Source: Paraescarpia echinospica (Eukaryota > Annelida > Polychaeta > Sabellida > Siboglinidae). Taken from it: a stretch of 64,000 bases of DNA. Made by a program: the position numbers and the translations under genes. Shown piece by piece: positions 63,301-64,000 of this stretch. Each line of letters opens with the position of its first letter. Within the stretch, counting starts at the first letter, position 1. The DNA is taken from NCBI GenBank assembly GCA_020002185.1, contig CM034544.1, forward strand, positions 5,531,554 to 5,595,553, written 5' to 3'. Under the pieces are notes generated by a model. It was not told the origin of the DNA, ran no database searches, and was given only the letters and a program-made list of their open reading frames with translations.

Positions 63301-63906
63301 CAATAAATACACTAACTTAGTCTTAGTACAGTCAGTTGGCCTAACACTACAAGTACAACACCCACTACTCTGTCACTAGTACGTAACTAGTCTAACGACG
63401 TAGTTAGTACCTGCAATTATCCAGGCCACCACTGACCATGTCATGTGAACTAAGAACATTATTTTTGCGTATCCGGCAGTGACTGACAATCATAGAGACA
63501 ACGAAAGAATCCATAATATTTTCATCCCTCGCCGTAATACAGTAATTTGTGGTGTATTTCCGGAATGATTCCAGACAATCCGGCAGGTCTGACACACACA
63601 CAATAAACACTCATACGCACACATGACCGCACGCACACACACTCATACACACACTACACCATTTATTATATTTCATTATTAGTTATCATTCTAATGATCC
63701 ACCAACCATAAGTGGAATGAATGCAGACCGCTACACATGTGCAGTGGGGTCAGACCGCTACACACATGCAGTGGGGTCAGACCACAACGTACCAGTTCGT
63801 CCCGGTTATTCAGAGCATTTTTAGCATCAGTCAACATTCGGTCGCACTTCTGAAACTCCGTGGCACTTAGTTCACGGTTTGCAATGACCAGTGTTCGTAG
63901 TCCGAG
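44702..63906 (-). CDS. ATP11: P4-ATPase phospholipid flippase, class VI (ATP11-like), 3' half, copy 3 (13 exons in window)
   Basis: This gene encodes a P4-type ATPase that moves aminophospholipids from the outer to the inner leaflet of membranes. Minus-strand exons, in order of transcription: 63793-63906, 59914-60036, 59066-59214, 58044-58197, 56575-56677, 55715-55860, 54815-54874, 54160-54287, 53825-53883, 53069-53148, 51958-52023, 51611-51714, 44702-44882. All junctions are GT-AG and every phase joins cleanly, giving 489 residues without a stop. Motifs in order: [102 protein letters not shown] and LFEQNV, then six hydrophobic segments. GHFH after TGDK, MIQEA-VGxGIMG and LFEQ fit ATP11B/ATP11A better than ATP8 or ATP10. 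The A domain, DKTGT site and TM1-4 lie beyond 64000. The stop codon is expected in the exon at 27139-27234, or in a copy hidden by the gap. Confidence 0.9.
45158..49294. mobile_element. ~4.1-kb insertion with GTTGAA/TTCAAC-rich ends, copy 3
   Basis: Near-identical to 30058-34197, at the same place relative to exon M and the 39-bp array. Differences are scattered substitutions and small indels, for example near 46790 (GGTGTCGTACACGAG against CTACTGCGAG). Confidence 0.7.
49300..49738 (+). repeat. 39-bp minisatellite, copy 3 (~11 units)
   Basis: Same motif as 34200-34918 but about seven units shorter; the flanks are otherwise collinear. Confidence 0.97.
49815..51650 (-). repeat. 50-bp exon-donor minisatellite with higher-order structure, copy 3
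   Basis: The higher-order marker recurs at 49864, 50164, 50460 and 50760 (300, 296, 300 bp), one 596-bp super-unit fewer than copy 2. The 50-bp units next to exon L (51240-51610) number one more than in copy 2. Confidence 0.96.
51611..51714 (-). CDS. ATP11: Flippase exon L (TM9) with repeated donor
   Basis: Reads [20 protein letters not shown] then [15 protein letters not shown], with the last Trp split TG|G at a GTAAGTAT donor. This is TM9 and the conserved IVW that follows it in ATP11. If splicing fails, TGG is followed immediately by TAA. The last roughly 26 exon bases and the donor recur dozens of times downstream as a 50-bp minisatellite. Confidence 0.9.
51958..52023 (-). CDS. ATP11: Flippase exon K (TM8)
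   Basis: Twenty-two codons, [20 protein letters not shown] then VK, with acceptor TTTACAG and donor gtcagt, phase 0/0. VFTxxVxTVxxK is the ATP11-type TM8 stretch. It is conserved and open in all three copies. Confidence 0.9.
53069..53148 (-). CDS. ATP11: Flippase exon J (TM7, [14 protein letters not shown])
   Basis: The acceptor CTTGTAG is followed by [20 protein letters not shown] and SAYDGQ, then a GTAAG donor. This is TM7 and the following loop. The same exon in copy 1 carries an in-frame TAG where this copy has TAT. Confidence 0.9.
53825..53883 (-). CDS. ATP11: Flippase exon I
   Basis: A 59-nt exon completes a split Lys codon and reads [19 protein letters not shown], ending in the first base of Gly. 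The following exon restores GLWHSVV, the conserved GxxHSxxxF of TM7. Donor GTGAGT and acceptor TTGACAG are both good. Confidence 0.88.
54160..54287 (-). CDS. ATP11: Flippase exon H (TM6, LFEQNV)
   Basis: Reads [20 protein letters not shown] then [16 protein letters not shown] and ends SLY plus two bases at a GTAAGT donor. YN..FT.LP......LFEQ is the ATP11 pattern after TM6. Its 3' end and donor have been tandemly duplicated just downstream. Confidence 0.92.
54815..54874 (-). CDS. ATP11: Flippase exon G (TM5 end to TM6)
   Basis: A 20-codon exon reads [20 protein letters not shown], with acceptor TGTTTACAG and donor gtgagt, phase 0/0. It continues TM5 (YFFYKNVAM) and ends at the FSAQ/FSQQ turn of P4-ATPases. 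The same 60-nt exon is intact in copies 1 and 2. Confidence 0.9.
55401..55696 (+). mobile_element. tRNA-derived SINE (copy 3)
   Basis: Near-identical to 41070-41365 and in the same place, so its insertion predates the split of copies 2 and 3. A diverged version at the same place in copy 1 shows it predates that duplication as well. Confidence 0.85.
55715..55860 (-). CDS. ATP11: Flippase exon F ([15 protein letters not shown] to TM5)
   Basis: Encodes [20 protein letters not shown], then [20 protein letters not shown], then TLVQYFFYK at the start of TM5; the donor is gtgtgt. GxEGxQAxxxSDY and HGxxxYxR are signature P4-ATPase blocks. The length is 146 nt, entering in phase 1 and leaving in phase 0. 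A 36-bp minisatellite abuts its acceptor, and a SINE lies about 20 bases past its donor. Confidence 0.95.
55861..56375 (-). repeat. 36-bp minisatellite abutting exon F acceptor, copy 3
   Basis: About 14 units. On the minus strand each unit has CTTGTACTTATAG, similar to the real acceptor CACCTACTTGCAG that the array runs into. Confidence 0.95.
56575..56677 (-). CDS. ATP11: Flippase exon E ([11 protein letters not shown])
   Basis: Reads [20 protein letters not shown] then [15 protein letters not shown], with a GTAAG donor in phase 1. GDGAND holds the two aspartates that coordinate magnesium at the catalytic site. ADVG in place of the common AHVG is a small deviation. It joins exon F to make VGLGIMGNEG. 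Confidence 0.95.
56765..57060 (-). mobile_element. Dispersed ~270-bp element, family X
   Basis: Counterpart of 8363-8645, next to exon E and inverted relative to the copy at 59545-59835. Confidence 0.65.
57215..58040. other. Intron D-E of the flippase, copy 3 only
   Basis: AT-rich, no repeats of note. Homology with copy 1 ends at about 57214, marking one breakpoint of the copy 1 deletion. Confidence 0.6.
58044..58197 (-). CDS. ATP11: Flippase exon D ([13 protein letters not shown])
   Basis: The acceptor TTGTTTTAG is followed by [20 protein letters not shown] and, further on, [15 protein letters not shown], then a gtgggc donor. HALxLDGxSL and V(L/V)CCRxxPLQK are conserved P-domain blocks of P4-ATPases. 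It enters with one base completing the split Leu codon of exon C and ends in phase 0. No counterpart exists in pseudogene copy 1, where this region is deleted. Confidence 0.93.
59066..59214 (-). CDS. ATP11: Flippase exon C ([15 protein letters not shown] domain)
   Basis: The acceptor TGTGTTTCAG is followed by [20 protein letters not shown] and HFHSDMIEV, ending ISRL at a gtgagt donor in phase 2. TGDK is the universal P-type ATPase hinge motif of the phosphorylation domain. The GHFH stretch resembles ATP11B. The first bases of this exon plus its acceptor are the apparent source of the 34-bp minisatellite upstream of it (59205-59415). Confidence 0.95.
59205..59415 (-). repeat. 34-bp acceptor-derived minisatellite, copy 3
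   Basis: About six units. The minus strand reads GTGTCGGTGTTGACACTAGT and GATGTGTGTTTCAG, and the last copy is the real acceptor and start of exon C (GTGTGGGTGTTGACTGG). Confidence 0.95.
59545..59835 (+). mobile_element. Dispersed ~270-bp element, family X
   Basis: AAAGGGACATAGTCTGATGG to AATATACCTTCAACAATG. Collinear with 9748-10015; lies in the intron between exons B and C. Confidence 0.65.
59914..60036 (-). CDS. ATP11: Flippase exon B ([12 protein letters not shown])
   Basis: Forty-one codons run from [16 protein letters not shown] through [19 protein letters not shown] to KAGIK, with acceptor TTGTGCAG and donor gtgggt. The sequence LLGxTAIED.LQ.GV.ET...L..AGIK is diagnostic of P4-ATPases and leads straight into the TGDK exon. 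Both phases are 0. A degenerate tandem repeat abuts the acceptor. Confidence 0.93.
60045..60190 (-). repeat. Degenerate CATGATGACACAGTGACACA repeat abutting exon B acceptor
   Basis: Six to seven units of about 20-24 bp. The minus strand reads TTGTGTCACTGTG directly before CCCTTGTGCAG of exon B. Confidence 0.85.
60232..60475 (+). repeat. (CA)n compound microsatellite
   Basis: Long CACACA tracts with ACAGACAAACATCACAGG interruptions that themselves repeat. Frames reading HTHTHT or CVCVCV are artefacts. Confidence 0.98.
60500..61020 (+). repeat. ~180-bp tandem repeat (3 diverged units)
   Basis: Three units share AAAGGCCATAATG, ATTATGAAGATATTTATACA and TATGCAATGTGTATAACCAC, starting near 60550, 60730 and 60900. 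AT-rich, non-coding, in the intron between exons A and B. Confidence 0.88.
61030..63790. other. Intron A-B of the flippase, remainder
   Basis: No exon recognised. Two direct copies of about 95 bp with ATGGCGCCCGA and TTTTTCAACACAGACT lie at 62356-62452 and 62558-62655. A small GC-richer patch (62870-62940) stands out but has no ORF or clear promoter. A (CA)n tract is at 63590-63655. Confidence 0.5.
63793..63906 (-). CDS. ATP11: Flippase exon A ([12 protein letters not shown])
   Basis: An acceptor (TTTTCAG) precedes 38 codons starting [18 protein letters not shown] and ending NNRDEL, followed by a gtacgt donor. GLRTL(V/C)xAxREL is the conserved P4-ATPase stretch between the nucleotide-binding and P domains. 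The phase is 0 at both ends, so it joins directly to exon B (LSEVYACVE). This is the most upstream flippase exon in the window. The earlier exons lie to the right. Confidence 0.9.
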
Positions 63907-64000
63907 CTGAAAACAAATGAAAATAGTGAGAACTATTATCTTATGCTATAGCTGCGACATCTAGTCCTCATTTACTGCGTGATTCAACCTGCTTTTGTGA

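Overview
The window is animal nuclear DNA, most likely from a mollusc, although the phylum is inferred and not proven. It is AT-rich and dominated by introns and repeats. Genes are split into short exons with GT-AG junctions. There are tRNA-derived SINEs with a CCTTGGGCAAGT core, several non-LTR retrotransposon relics, a hAT relic, many microsatellites and minisatellites, and one assembly gap of 1000 N (43067-44066). No bacterial-type gene, operon or CRISPR array is present.

Two real genes can be read by joining exons in phase. (1) On the minus strand lies the 3' half of a class VI P4-ATPase, a phospholipid flippase closest in motifs to ATP11B/ATP11A. Thirteen phase-consistent exons run from 63906 down to 44702, and a terminal exon with the stop codon sits at 27139-27234. 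They encode the second half of the P domain (TGDK, GDGAND) and the six C-terminal membrane segments, about 520 residues; the N-terminal half lies beyond the right edge. (2) On the plus strand, 11207-18173, lies a secreted F-type (fucose-binding-like) lectin gene: signal-peptide exon, two exons of an F-type lectin domain ending in CEVEVY, and two exons of a cysteine-rich second module ending in CEVEL and a stop.

The 3' part of the flippase gene occurs three times in the same orientation. Copy 1 (about 1-10015) is diverged and dead: two internal nonsense codons, a 19-bp deletion in the GNEGRQ exon followed by a further stop, a damaged splice donor, and loss of the exons upstream of the GDGAND exon. 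Copy 2 (about 27460-42002) and copy 3 (44067-63906) are almost identical and meet at the 1000-N gap. Copy 2 ends inside a minisatellite, where an unrelated PHD-finger-like mobile-element ORF begins. This is either a very recent partial tandem duplication or, more likely, two haplotypes placed end to end by the assembler.

Between copy 1 and copy 2 lie the lectin gene, with a LINE in one intron, and then a transposon-rich stretch (18.3-27.0 kb): LINE fragments, a hAT transposase relic, (CA)n and (AT)n tracts, a GGTCC/GGACC minisatellite and a short MITE.

The most unusual feature is that many minisatellites start at, or are built from, exon-intron junctions. A 50-bp array of the flippase carries the last bases of an exon plus its GTAAGT donor in unit after unit and has grown into a 300/596-bp higher-order repeat. 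A 34-bp array repeats the acceptor and first bases of the VWVLTGDK exon. A roughly 60-bp unit repeats the end and donor of the FEQN exon. The lectin gene has a roughly 49-bp array that begins at its first donor. Two further arrays abut acceptors directly. This points to a recurrent process that seeds tandem repeats at splice sites.
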